NCBI GenBank assembly: GCA_963691705.1
Contig: OY829540.1
Span: 69,550,367 to 69,614,366 of the forward strand
Source: Viola odorata
Lineage: Eukaryota; Streptophyta; Magnoliopsida; Malpighiales; Violaceae
Direction: 5' to 3'
DNA: 64,000 nt
Shown one piece after another: positions 26,719 through 38,071 of the stretch. Position 1 is the first letter of the stretch, and each line of letters begins with the position of its first letter. A program made the position numbers and the translations under genes. The notes beneath the pieces are model-generated. The model saw only the letters and a program-made list of their open reading frames with translations. It was not told the origin of the DNA and ran no database searches.

Positions 26719-28741
26719 ACTCTTGAGGTTACCTTAAAAGAAGAAGTGAAAGATGGACCTAAAAACATTTGTGAAACACTCTCAACTCTCAAGTCCTAAC
26801 AACATTAATAGACTTTTCCATTCCCTCTAATTCTATGAGATGAGCATGATAATAGAGTGAAAGATGATGTTTTCATTTCGGTTCGTCTGTCATAGAAATT
26901 GCAAGTTGAAGGGTTCGAACTCAAGACTTAAATCCTTTTCTGTTTTTGTTTTCACGACTGAAGGCTTGTGTCGGAGGAGAATAGCACAACCTCCATAACA
27001 ACAATGACAAACTTTATGAACACCAAGTAAAGGTACACGACAGCTTAGAAAAAGAACAGCAAAGAGGAGAAACTGAGCAAAAAAATGAAATTGAATTGGG
27101 CAGCATATTGGTTGTTGGTGGTAAAATACTAGTAGGGATTCTCGGGTTCAAATCTCACATTAGCCTATAAAAGGAAAGAAATGAAACTGAATAGTGTTGT
27201 GTATACTAACAATGCATAGAGGCAACCCCTCTCCTCATGGCGTTTCTTGACATGGTCGTAGTATGACATCTGTTGTATTTCTGGGGCATCCATTTCTCAG
27301 TTGAAGTTGGAAAATTGCAGAATTGGCTCTAAGTAAAGAAGAAGAAGAAGAAGAAGAAGATATATACAGTAATTAACTTGTGCGGGATTCAAATTCAAGC
27401 TTTCTGTTCAACATTTGTTTTGTATCCTCCCATCTGCCTCAATTAATTAGGGTAGTTGGCGAAGATAAGGCTCTTGGTCTTCCCAACAATCATATGTAGT
27501 TGTAGTTAAATTCCTCACAGGTTGGCGTCTAAATGTCCAATATCAACGTTTGTTCACACCGTTAAGGTAATGTCGCATATACAAATATCAAACTAACTAA
27601 ATTTTACGTAAAAGGTAAGATATATGAGGGTGTTAAATTAGTTAGGGGTGGCAATTTATTCTCGGATTAATAGACCCGTTCTATTAATTTCGACTTACAC
27701 GAAACCGAAATCAAATTTAGACAGACCCGGTCTGTCCCAGCTAATTTTTTTTTTTTACTTGTCTTGTGTAACAATAAATTGCTGCTAAAGCTCATAGTTT
27801 TGTAACTTTTGTTGCCCGACAATAGTAGTAATATAGCTTGAGTTTCTATCTTTTTAGTCTGGCATGACCTGCTTCTACGAGGAGTCCATGACCTGTCTGG
27901 GCTTCGAAAAACACCTACGCTTGCCTGACCCGGCCCGCTCCATGGTCAGGTCCAGTAGGCAAGAATTCCTAGCATGTATAGAAATTGGTAGAAAAAAAAC
28001 GAAAAAGAAAAAGAAAATTATATATATATATTAAGAAATTACACCTTAATGTATTCTATGATTAAACTTTCTTTTTCTTTCTCTTTTGATTGTTTACCTG
28101 ATGATCCAATTCGAAAACCGGCTAATATAGATTCAGTTTCTATAAGTCTATTTTGGAGGTTGATCTTTTTTAGTGGTTTTAAAATAGTTGTGTTTTCACC
28201 TCCTCAAACTCAAAATTTTAATTAAATCAAAAGAATTCTTTACCGATTCATTTGCGCTCCGTAAGAATTAATAAGCTTCCCTTATCAAAACTTGAGCACA
28301 GAACATTTTTATAGCACAAATTCATATGAAGTGGCACTAGAAACATAAAGATTGCACAAATCCAATACTTATGAATATCATGCATATTGATTGTGTTGTG
28401 TATCCAGGTATTACAATCATGTGTTAGAAATAAAAAAGAAAAGGAGACAAAATCTAAACAGGCAAGTATGTTTGTTTAATTAGAAAACGTGAAAAATGGG
28501 GAGAGAAGCCCATAACATCAATTGCAAATTTACAACTTTGCAACTTAATTATAGATAATTAATTACAGGCAAATCTCTCTTATTTCTTCTTGATCTCCCT
28601 AATCACAACTCTCCACCCAAAACAAAATGGTAATAATAAGTAGTCAAAAACGTCGTCGTCTCTATTCTGTACACAGCCAGCAATCATATATTAACATCCC
28701 TACAAAGGATGCCGATAAGGCTGGCTTCATCAACTTGAACT
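26719..28741. other. Intergenic region, no supported gene
   Basis: AT-rich sequence with a (GAA)n microsatellite at about 27335-27360. At about 27640-27965 there is a stretch rich in GACCCG-type words, of a kind often seen in degenerate plant repeats. The 3' UTR of the first Aux/IAA gene should occupy the last few hundred bases. No gene is recognised. Confidence 0.5.
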
Positions 28742-29881
28742 TCAGCATTTTGAAGGTGTCCTTGGAGCTGCATCAATGACCAAATCCCATCATCAAAACA
28801 TGTGATTAATTTCTATGACAAGAAAAAAAAATCCTTTAAAATAAGTATCGAAAAATTAATACGTAATTGTTCGTGAAAATAAATTAATAGACACGAAAAT
28901 GTAGCATAGCGCCATTGTAAAATATACTAATAAAAAGAAAAAGACAGAATTGATGGATTTACCTAATCCAATTGCCTCCGAGCTTTTCATCAGGCGGAGC
29001 CGCTTGCATGATTCCACAAACATTCTGGAAAAAACGAAATTTATAGAACAAGATCAATGGAAATAAATAAATAGATAGATTACATTAGTTAGGCAAATTG
29101 AAGGGCAGTTTCGGAAACTTACTTCCATGGCACATCTCCAACCATCATCCAATCACCATCCTTGTCCTCGTAAGTAGGCTCATATTCCCCTCCATTCACT
29201 TGATCCATTATCTTTCCCTCTTTCAAATAATTTCCTGAAATATAAATTCAAAATCTAAATTACTAAAATACCCTCATAACCCCTAAAATTGGAAGAAAAA
29301 AAATCCAGATGTAATTCATCAAACACTTACGAATGGTGAAGCAAGAGAACATGTCCTCTAGGGCATTCAAGAGTTGTTGATAACTCTCATAAACCTCAAG
29401 ATCCACTTTCCTCAGATATGGAGCTCCATCAACGGCCACCTTCACAAATTTACCTCCCTTCATCGCATTCTTCCGGTAAGCCCTCACTGGCGGCCACCCC
29501 ACTACTTGTGCCCTAAACATAAATCCACCAAGTAATGATGAGGGGAAAAAATCATGCGACCTTACCAAAATTGTACTAATTTGGCATATCTTCACATGAT
29601 CTTAAATTAGCAATGATAATCTAAATAGCTTACTTGGATGGAGGCTTCACTGCGCTTGAAACATCGTTGCCAGATTCATCATCTTTATTTTCATATGTAA
29701 CAGTCGATCTTCCAAGATTTAAGTTAATTGTCTCGGAAAAAACTCGCTTAGTACCTGATTTTGCCCTACTTTCTAGAAGCCCGCGGGTTTCACCGGGCAT
29801 CCCAAGTGTTAATTCTGTCTCCTCGAAATTCATGCCGGCGGCATCGGATTTCAGCAGGTGCTTGCCATTTTCCAGTGACAT
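28742..29881 (-). CDS. IAA15: Aux/IAA auxin-response repressor, IAA15-like (long class)
   Basis: Aux/IAA proteins bind ARF transcription factors in the nucleus and repress auxin genes until auxin joins them to TIR1/AFB for degradation. Exons (minus) are 29881-29634, 29512-29331, 29234-29123, 29024-28963 and 28767-28742, in frame, 209 aa. Domain I is ELTLGMPG, a variant of the LxLxL EAR motif with Met at the third hydrophobic position. Domain II, the degron, is intact (QVVGWPPVR). The PB1 region (domains III and IV) has the basic face [15 protein letters not shown] and the acidic OPCA segment [16 protein letters not shown]. Basic CKRLRLMK near the end can act as part of an NLS. Position between GLYK and the RING gene supports orthology to At1g80390. 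Naming as IAA15 rests on that position more than on the sequence. Confidence 0.9.
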
Positions 29882-30314
29882 TTTGCCTATTCACGACTTT
29901 GGGTCTAAGGTTTTGATGGGTTTTAGTTTGGTGGAAGAAATGAAATGTGAAATGTGAAAAATAATGTGAGCAACAAGGTTAGCTATGTGTGTTGGCAATA
30001 TATAGAGAGGGGAAACTGCTGTGGCCGGCAAAATTATTGAACCGCTCTCTGATCGACACGTATGGAAGTGAGCGGTTGCGATTCGTCCATGAAAGCGTGT
30101 GATTTCGAGTGTTTGGAAGTTTGGGCCGTGGATCGGTCCGACCATGTCCCTTTCATTATTTAATTAAACGCTTTAAATGCTTTTTTGTTTTTTATTTTTC
30201 ATTTTGGGATTTGAGAATCTTATGTCTCCTGAAAGACTTTGATTAGATGTGTTGTGATGTGATTCATGTACCCAACGCCCTTAAAAAAAAAAAGGTCATC
30301 AAAATATTGGAGAA
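29882..30314. promoter_or_regulatory. Proximal promoter and leader of the IAA15-like gene
   Basis: Sequence upstream of the start codon at 29881 (transcribed leftward), bounded on its far side by the LINE insertion. It includes one TGTCTC auxin-response-like hexamer. TATA and start site are not certain. Confidence 0.5.
30223..30228 (+). promoter_or_regulatory. AuxRE-like TGTCTC hexamer
   Basis: The canonical ARF-binding hexamer lies about 340 bp upstream of the start codon of the IAA15-like gene. Many Aux/IAA genes are auxin-induced through such sites. A single hexamer is weak evidence. Confidence 0.3.
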
Positions 30315-30329
30315 ACTATACTAATTGTT

Positions 30330-31054
30330 TTTTTTTTGAAATTTAATGCTTTCCATTACTATGAATTTATGTAAAAATCGAGTTGTCCATAAATTGTCCC
30401 AAGATTCAGACAGACCTATTACATAAGCTCTTCTATCGAGAGCATGAGATTCAACATTAGCAGTTTTTCTAACATGAACAAAAGTGCAGGAAATGAAATG
30501 TCGTGCGAGGTGAGAGATATCTGCAGCGATCACTCCCAAACTAGTGAAAGATTACGACTCTGAATTAATTTCTTGGATCAATTCATAGGAATCAGATTGG
30601 ATCTGTATCCGGCCGTAGCCATAATTTTTGGCAAGCTCGAGGGCTCTGCGTACTGCTAACCCTTCACCCACAACAACGTCCACACGAAAAAAGGCACACT
30701 CATTGCTAGATAAGATGCATCTTTCGTCACTCTCGCGGGCAATGAAACCCAAACCAGTCCTAGAGGGACCAATGGCCGCATAAGTATTGAGGCAGACTAT
30801 CCCATCACCTAGGTGGCACCAATCAGATGCAGAGACTAAGGGGACAGGACTGCTCTCATCTCCAGTTCTCTCATTTACTTCTCTATACTCTCCTAGAAGC
30901 CGAGAGCCCCGGAAAATGATCTCCTGTAGAGTCGTAGACATCGATTTGAACATCAGGTCATTTCTAGAGTGCCAAACGGCCCACAGAGTAACTATCACCT
31001 CCTCCAAAACCGAAGGAGAAACTGTGTTCTTAAGATTACCAAGCCAGTTAATTA
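30330..31054 (-). mobile_element. 5'-truncated L1-type LINE fragment with RNase H domain
   Basis: The insert reads on the minus strand. Its 5' end is truncated, and a conceptual frame (31007-30552) carries the C-terminal part of a plant LINE ORF2: a segment with LWAVWHSRNDLMF, then an RNase H-like domain with GLAVRRALELA and IQSDSYELIQEI. A TAA stop at 30552-30554 interrupts the frame, and homologous sequence continues in the same frame to about 30340 (FVHVRKTANVESHALDRRA), so it is dead. The 3' end is a run of about nine A on the minus strand (30329-30337). A 15-bp direct repeat ACTATACTAATTGTT flanks it at 30315-30329 and 31059-31073, which marks target-primed insertion. Confidence 0.88.
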
Positions 31055-31073
31055 AGAGACTATACTAATTGTT

Positions 31074-33370
31074 GATAATTAATTTAAATGACCTATAAAT
31101 ATATTATGGTACCCAAATAAAAGGATATTATGGTACCCAAATAAAGTAAAAAGTTAGTAAATATTTTAACATCTAATTATGTTAAACTAATGAATAACAA
31201 ATTTATTTTGTTGTTATAAATAGGAATGTAAGCTATAGAATTCAAATTGATTAATTTATAAAAGTATCACTGTTGTGTGTATGGCCCATGGGAATTGGGA
31301 GCCCATCTCCATCTCAAGCTCATTTAAAACTTGGATTATGATATCATACAAAACCTTTTGAAATATTCACGCATACAACAAGAGAAAGAGATGCGCAGGC
31401 AGTATACTAAGAAAATAATATTACTAGAAAGAAATTATTAACAAGGAACATATTATAAAATAATTATGGAAATTATGGTTTATATGATATCAATTAATAA
31501 TTACTATAATTCACTATGACGGTATTCAAAATTTTGCTAATTAACCCAAACAATTATGTCAACATTAGTTAGGCACTACTACTAATTACCCCCAAAAAAG
31601 GCACTACTACTAGTATCTGAGGTTTAAATAACAATATAACATATCAATCATAGTCGTCCTAATTTGTAAATATTGTAAAAGTCCACTAATTTAGAAATTA
31701 TTAATATTTATTATTAAATAAACATTCGAACTATTAATTTTCTTAATAAATAACAAACATATTAGTTTAGTTTTTCATAAGTATTTTTAATTAATCTTGG
31801 AAAATTAAAATATTATAAATTATACATACTAGTACATGGAATTCATTTTCATTATAAATTGATATTTAGAAGGATAATAAGGATAATAATAATAATAATA
31901 ATTAGTGTCTTCTCTATCACCATCTTCCCTTTTTTTTATCTTTTCTATATTTTTAGTTTCAATGCTAGCTAGTTGAAAATAGAAGCAAAAAAAGTAAGCA
32001 TATCTATAATAATTGCATGCATGTTGAATTTTTTTAAGCATATGACAAATGTTAAGAATATAAAATGAAAAAATAAATTAAAATCAAGTTATCTTTGCTA
32101 GTTCATGACTTTAAAACTCATAATGACAACATCAAACTTTATATATAGGGGTATAAGATTGTGGCTTATAAAAGGTTAATATGTTTTTTATTAGATCGGT
32201 CTTTATAGATATATACCGGTTTTCAATAGGCAAATAACGAAAATAGTAACGGTTCAAATGATATTATATGAAATAGGATAAAAACATTATTTAATAAGAA
32301 TAACGATAATAAAAACGTCAAAATTATGTTATATAACGTCATGGCTAGTACTGTTGAATAATTGACTTTATTTTCTTTTGAATCAACCCACACAATAAAA
32401 AACTCTAAAGTAAAGGAGTAAGGAAGAGAGAAAGAACACTTTGTTTTTACGTGGAAAACATTTTCAGCCAGAAAAAAATTTCACTATAATGATCAAAGTA
32501 CAAAGTACAATTTGTGAGAAAATCAATATCATAAGACCCCTATTTTATACACTAAACTTTTTTAAAATCCTTCTAGGTTACAATCTCCTAGTTTTACTCA
32601 GCTACAAATTCTTAATACATGTATGACAAGTATAGAAGATTCTTACATGATTTTAATCTTGTAGCACATGTAATACAAATCCTAATAAAATTAGTACACT
32701 TGTGGACCGAGCCTATATTTAATATTTCAATTCAATATTTAATAGAAAAATAAAAATAGCCAAACACGGAATCAACTATATACATAGAGAAATTTCCCAA
32801 ATCAATCTCACGAGTCATGATGGAGGAAGAGGAACGACATCATTTATTTACAAAAGCATCAAAACAGTCCGATATTGAGGTCGTGTGGAGAGAAAAAGAG
32901 TGATGACGTTTTTTTAAGGAAAGAAATTAAGAAAAGAAAGGTAAGTAGGGCCCACATGTCTGGTTCTTAAAATGCAAGTCAACTTTATCAGCGTACTTCT
33001 TTCTTGTTTGCTAAAGAAAACGGGAAACTCTCTCAACTAATGCCAAACATGCAGGGCCCACCGGCATCCATGTGATCATGTTCCTTTTGTTTTTCTCTCG
33101 TGATTTCCTTGCTTTGCAGGCAAGTAAGTCAAGCAAGCAAGCCTCCTTTATGGGACAAAAAACGTCCCCGCTACAAGTTTCTGCCTTCTGGTGCGCTTCT
33201 TAAACGGTGATTATGTTTCGTTTGGGTCTTCCGTGTTTAGGAATCATAGCAGTTAGCAGTTTAACTTTTTAATAAATGCGTTAAAACGGGTCGATTCGAC
33301 TCGATTTGTCAAAATAGATCGACCTAATTCGATCTCTTTTTAATAAGGGTGTTACTCGTATTCCTTGTAC
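31074..33370. other. AT-rich intergenic DNA left of the LTR retrotransposon
   Basis: No gene is supported. A short imperfect tandem repeat around ATTATGGTACCCAAATAAA lies at about 31103-31146. A stretch at about 32400-32700, with GAGAGAAAGAACAC, TTTTTACGTGGAAAAC and TTTCACTATAATGATCAAAG, resembles degenerate Copia/TRIM-type sequence, but I could not define its ends. Confidence 0.45.
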
Positions 33371-33375
33371 CCATA
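33371..33375. repeat. Target site duplication (left), CCATA
   Basis: Five bases directly before the left LTR, identical to the five directly after the right LTR (44702-44706). Five base pairs is the usual size for Ty3/gypsy integration. Confidence 0.93.
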
Positions 33376-34202
33376 TGATAATCCGTGGACCGGAGTGGGG
33401 GGTTTTCCGGTAAAGTAGCTCACTGGAAGGTGGTGGTCAGATCTTCGTGAAGGACCTGCACAGTGCCGGAAGTGTTTTCCGGCGCAAGAGCTCCAATGCC
33501 AAAGTCAGTAATTTTGTTAAGTGCGTAGAAAGTGTGTGTGTTGTTTCTGTTTTTTCTGTGTCCCCCGAGTAGAGGAGAAAACTTCCCTTATATACCACCC
33601 TCTAGTCCTTAGGCTGGACTAGAGTGGTTAGATCTCTGACATCCCCTCTCCTTTTTCCTTAGCCGGTGGTCTAGGGGCAGGGATTCATCATTGTAACATG
33701 GGGCGCAGACCTTATTTCAGGGGAATAGGGTCGTCCCTTTGTCCGGTTGTCAGGTGACGATGTGATGGGAGCAGGTTATCCTCCCTACCAACCTTGACTA
33801 AATGTATACTGACTATGGAGCACTATACCAATAATATCTACGAGGGCAGATTTATATCTGGACCCCATCAGTGCGATGCCGTTCGTGGAGAATCGGCAAG
33901 GAGCCGTTCGTGGCGAATCGGCAAGGAGCCGTTTGTGGAGAATCGGCAAGGAGCCGTTTGTGGAGAATCGGCCGAGTGTCGTTGTCTTCATCTTTACTGT
34001 CAAATCGGCTCTGTGCCGTTTCGGTGATAACGGGCTAGGCTTGTCCTTTAGTTACTTATTCCCGTTGACCTGGTCAATCGATCATGATGCCTTTTATATC
34101 GTTGACTTGGTCAAACCGGCCATGTGCCGTTTTGACCGGTTAACGGTACTTTGTGAAGGCGCAAAGTCCATCGTGCCCTTCTGATAATTTTATGTATTAT
34201 CA
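33376..34202 (-). repeat. Left LTR (3' LTR in element orientation)
   Basis: Runs from TGATAATCCG to TGTATTATCA, 827 bp, and matches the right LTR base for base as far as I can see. It contains a four-unit 25-bp tandem repeat. Short frames within it are not genes. Confidence 0.95.
33878..33977 (+). repeat. 25-bp x 4 tandem repeat inside the LTR
   Basis: Four head-to-tail units begin GCCGTTCGTGGAGAATCGGC or a one-base variant. The last unit diverges at its end. Each junction forms the AATCGGC-AAGGA-GCCGTT dyad discussed in the findings. The same array is at 44377-44476 in the other LTR. Confidence 0.92.
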
Positions 34203-34829
34203 GAGGCCCAACAATAAGGAAGCCCGAGTGTTTACCAAGGGCTTGCCGTTTCCCTCTTGACGTCTGACAATCGGCATGTTGCCGTTTTGATCTACCTCCG
34301 CGTATTTGAAAGGTTCTTTTTCATTCCTGCAAATAAAACTTAGTTTGCAATAAAGTCAAATTTTTAACTTAAAGTAAACCTGTGACGTGGCGCCGTAATG
34401 GCCAAGCGTTTGTAACTGCTCGCTGCTTTTGAGGCGAGACGTCTCTTCGTCTGTCCAGTTTTTTGAATTTCGAAATTCAAAAAACCCTTTGAGAAAACGC
34501 GTGCGCTGCTCCTCTTTAAATGCGCCGCTCAGCTTTATTGACGAATTACTGCCTTTTCAGAACAGATGAGCCACGTGTCAGCGACCGATTGGGTTTGCTG
34601 ACGGTTAGGGATTCATTTCTTTTAAAAGCCTTCTCCTTTGGAAAACCTAAATCACTTTTCATTTCTAAACACCGCTCTCATCTTCTTCTTCAAAAATCCC
34701 CTCTCTTCCTCGCTCAAGCAACCTTCTTCTGCCATCTCCGAGTTTGGGCTCCGTTCTCCGGGAATTTCTGCAATCGCCTGGTATTTCTTAACCTTATCTT
34801 TCCTTTTTGTGTTGTTTGAGACTGAGAAA
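34203..34829 (+). promoter_or_regulatory. Upstream region and 5' leader of the extra retroelement gene
   Basis: Lies between the left LTR and the plus-strand gene. It holds one copy of the AATCGGC-N5-GCCGTTT dyad (34269-34287), a TTTAAA run near 34515, and a CT-rich leader-like stretch at about 34670-34800. Read from the other strand, the part next to the LTR should contain the polypurine tract, but 34203-34216 is not purine-rich in that direction. Confidence 0.4.
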
Positions 34830-37175
34830 ATGGCTCCTAGACGCCCTGTTGTTACCACTGGTGAGTTGCTTGAGAACACGGCTACCAAAATTAGGACTGA
34901 GGATGACTTAAATCTGGAAATAGAGAGGTACGATATTGAGTTGCCGATAGGATGCAAAGCCCTGGTAGCTCCTCCTAATGTTAGGTTAAATAGTGACTTG
35001 CTAGATAACCGCAGGGTTCTGTATTCTAAGATGTTTGCTTATGGGTTTCGTTTTCCTCTGAAAACCATGGTGAAAAATCTGCTAGTGCAGCATGCTCTTA
35101 ACCCTGCCCAGATCACTCCCAATTCCTGGGCTTCGATCTATGCTTTTATCAACGTCTGTGCTCACCTCCAAATCAAGGAACCTCCACTCCAGCTGTTTAC
35201 GTACTTCTTCCATTTAAGCACTCGCAGTAGTTTGGTTACCCTTCGCCCTCGCAAGGATGAGAATCTTCAGCCGTTTCTGAAGAATTTTGACAGATACGAA
35301 TCTTCTATTAAGGGATGGAGGGAGCACTTCTTCCTGATCTCCAGCACCAACAAACCCTTATGGATCTCTGGGTTCAATCCGGCGATCAATGAGCTTCAAT
35401 GGGTAAGAACAAAGGAACCTTCTAGCAGGTTGCAGGCCCAGATTGATATCTTGCTAACTTTTGACACGAGGTTCCATGTGCAGAAGATGGCACTGGGCTT
35501 GCCGTTATTGGACTGCGCCATTGATGGTAAGTTACCAGATTTTCTAAAGGTTGCCCAAATCTTTTGTGAAATTCTGACTTGACTTTATGCAGGAGAAGGG
35601 CGGCCAATTAGAGCGGCCGTTGCTGCAGGACCGTCCTTGGTCCGTTCTCGCCTTGTCGATTCCGATGAGGAAGAAGATGCCGATAATGCGGATCGCTCTG
35701 AGGACCCCGAGATTGATCAGCCTGCTGACGGTGAGGATTTCTCGGCCCCGTCAGTTTTTAGACGAAAGAAGGTCGGTCGAGATACCTTCGAGTCGTTTCC
35801 CTTGGAAAATCCTGACCCGCAGATTATTGAGGCGGCCAAACGGGTCCTTTTGAAGAGGAAACGAGCTAAGGAAAGAAAGGGGAAAGCTGCTACGGCAAAA
35901 CGGGCTGCCGCCGCTTTGGCAGAAAATGCGGGAGATCGGCCTCGAGCCGTTTCAGAGGAAGCCGATCCATCTGCTGCCGCTCCTCCTCAGCCCGATCAAA
36001 TCAGTCGGCCAGACACCGTTTCTGAGCCGATTGACCTACATCGTACTGACGCCGACTTAGGAAGTCCTGACGCCGATCTGTCGAATGCTGCCGCTGAGCC
36101 GAATGCCGGCTTGGGAAATCCTGACGCCGATCTGCCAAATGCTGCTACTGAGCCGATTATTGGCGAGGGCCCGTCGGTTCCTTGTCCGGAAGGGCAGGCG
36201 ACCACATCAGCGGATGCTCCTTTTGCCGCTTCTTCCAGTTCTGATCCTGCCGTGCTTTATTGGGTTGCCGGTCCTCGTATGCCCAATGACCCATTTATTT
36301 CGGATGACCATGCAGTTCCTCCCCCTTCTGATTTCAAAGGCTATTTTTCCAGCAAAGGCCCTGACGGGGAGGTTACTCACGTCACCCGTTTGAATAACCT
36401 AGGAGAGAGCTGCGCCCACTCCCTTGGCTTGAAAGTGCCGGCTTGCAGTGACTATCGGACCGGTCACCTGGTGGGCAAAATTTTTGCCAATCAAGCCGAC
36501 AGGGAACGCTATAGCCGCCTGGAACTTAGTTCTCACTTCGCCAACCTGCAAAGCATTATGTACAGCGGCTTATGCGCTTCCCGATATGCTGCAGAAGTTG
36601 TGGATTCGAAGCTCGAAAAGTCCAGGGAGGAACTTCGGCGATCAACCGCTGAGAATGCTACCCTTAAGAAAGAAAAGGAGAGTCTGATGGCCGCTCATGA
36701 ATCGGATAAGAAAGCTGTCATTGACGCCCGCAAGAAGCTGGCCGACAGTTTTCACGAAAGGGATGGTCTCTCGGCTAAGATCAGGGAAGAGCAGGTACGG
36801 ATCGGGGAGCTGATGTCAGACAAATCGGCCCTGTGCGATTCCGTCACAAAACTCAGTGAAGATAAAGCCGTCCTGATTAATAATATGGCCAAGCTTACTG
36901 CCGAGTTGGAGGCGGCCCGCGCCGATTTGGAGACCAGAACGGCGGAGTTAGAGACGGCTAGGAGCAGCATCGCAGAGAAGGACGCTGAGTTGGAGAAGGT
37001 TCCGAGTAAGATCGGTTGGTGGCGGCAGAAGACAAAGGACATTATGATCGACAGTTATATGGAGTTCTATGGGGAGGCTAACTTTGATGCCACCAAGATT
37101 AGCGAGTATGTTTACTCCTTGGAAAGAGAGGCTGAGGCAAAGGAGTATCAATCCTCTTCAGAAGACGATCCATAG
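34830..37175 (+). CDS. Extra retrotransposon gene on the strand opposite to gag-pol (two exons)
   Basis: Exon 1 is 34830-35526 and exon 2 is 35593-37175. A 66-base intron (GTAAGT donor, TTATGCAG acceptor) joins them in frame and gives 759 aa. The start MAPRRPV at 34830 is the first Met after the leader; an in-frame upstream Met at 34638 lies in leader-like sequence. The N-terminal 230 residues are a globular domain of the kind annotated in plant databases as putative gypsy-type transposon or PMD-like (GYGFRFPL-type and LFTYFFHL segments). The middle is low complexity, with a SPDADL/NPDADL repeat. The C-terminal 180 residues are a strongly charged coiled coil ending in an acidic tail. No catalytic motif is visible. 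It is convergent with gag-pol. Additional ORFs like this are known from Tat elements; their role is unknown. Confidence 0.85.
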
Positions 37176-38071
37176 AGCTGTCTTTTCTGTTTTTAGATTA
37201 TTGCCGATCTTAACATATTTTTGTAAAGAACAATACTATTTATTCGGAATATATATAATTTTGCAATTTTAAGTTATTGCAAATGCTTAATCATTTCTGC
37301 TATATATGTATTACTCCCGAAATAAAAAAAAGATAAAACAGTTGTAACTTGAACTTATCTTTATCTGGCAAATCGGCAAGTTGCCGTTTGAGGGATCTGT
37401 TTCCGTTTGCTCGAGGAGCCATTTTCTCGAGGTGGCCGTTTCGACCTTTCGGCACCGGGCCGCTTTGGAGACATTGTTTTTGCGTTGTCGTTTCTCTATC
37501 TGGTTTACTAAGACACAGATAGGTTTGAGTCTTTATTACCTGGTTTACGAAGACACAGGTACTTCTATCTGGTTTACTAAGACACAGATAGGTTTGAGTC
37601 TTTCTCCATTTTGTCGCCGTCTGATCAGCAGGACCGAAATGGTCTTATGACGATATGCGTTTTCATGGCGGCATATGCCTCAATAACGATATATGCCTCA
37701 ATAACGATATATGCCTCAATAGCGATATATGTCTTAGCGACAGTATATGTATCGTTGGCAATATATGTATCGTTGGCGATATATGTATTGTTGGCGATAT
37801 ATGCCCTGGTAGTGTCTTGAATTACTCGGGCTGCTGCCGATTTGGTTGTCGGCATCCCCAGGCAGTGCCTTAGGTAGCCTTAGCCCTTGGTAGAGATAAC
37901 ATCGCCATTTTTTTTTTTTTTTTTTGGGTTTTGGTAACGTGGTTCGATTTAAAATAACCTACATCCACGATTCTTTTACATCTGCAACCATACGATAAGC
38001 ACAATACGGGCAAATATATATTTTAAGCATTATTAGTTGCAAATGATTTGTCCTTACAATATCATTATCAT
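37176..38071. repeat. Untranslated spacer with two tandem arrays between convergent retroelement genes
   Basis: The 3' regions of the plus-strand gene and of gag-pol meet here. Array one (37495-37603) has two full copies of a unit with CTATCTGGTTTACTAAGACA, and a shorter variant between them. Array two (37681-37806) is exactly seven 18-bp units of the type CAATAACGATATATGCCT, drifting toward CGTTGGCGATATATGTAT. A poly-T run follows at about 37909-37925. A dyad copy (AATCGGCAAGTTGCCGTTT) lies at 37371-37389. Confidence 0.85.

Noticed and set aside
30787..31068. Plus-strand frame opposite the LINE fragment
   Set aside because: The minus-strand reading gives a recognisable RNase H-like domain, so the plus-strand frame is a shadow.
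33785..34184. Overlapping open frames inside the LTR on both strands (repeated at 44284-44683)
   Set aside because: They follow from the GC-rich 25-bp repeat and LTR composition. Identical copies in both LTRs only reflect the LTR identity.
37495..37806. Array of short repeats resembling a CRISPR
   Set aside because: The units are contiguous with no unique spacers, in a plant retroelement.
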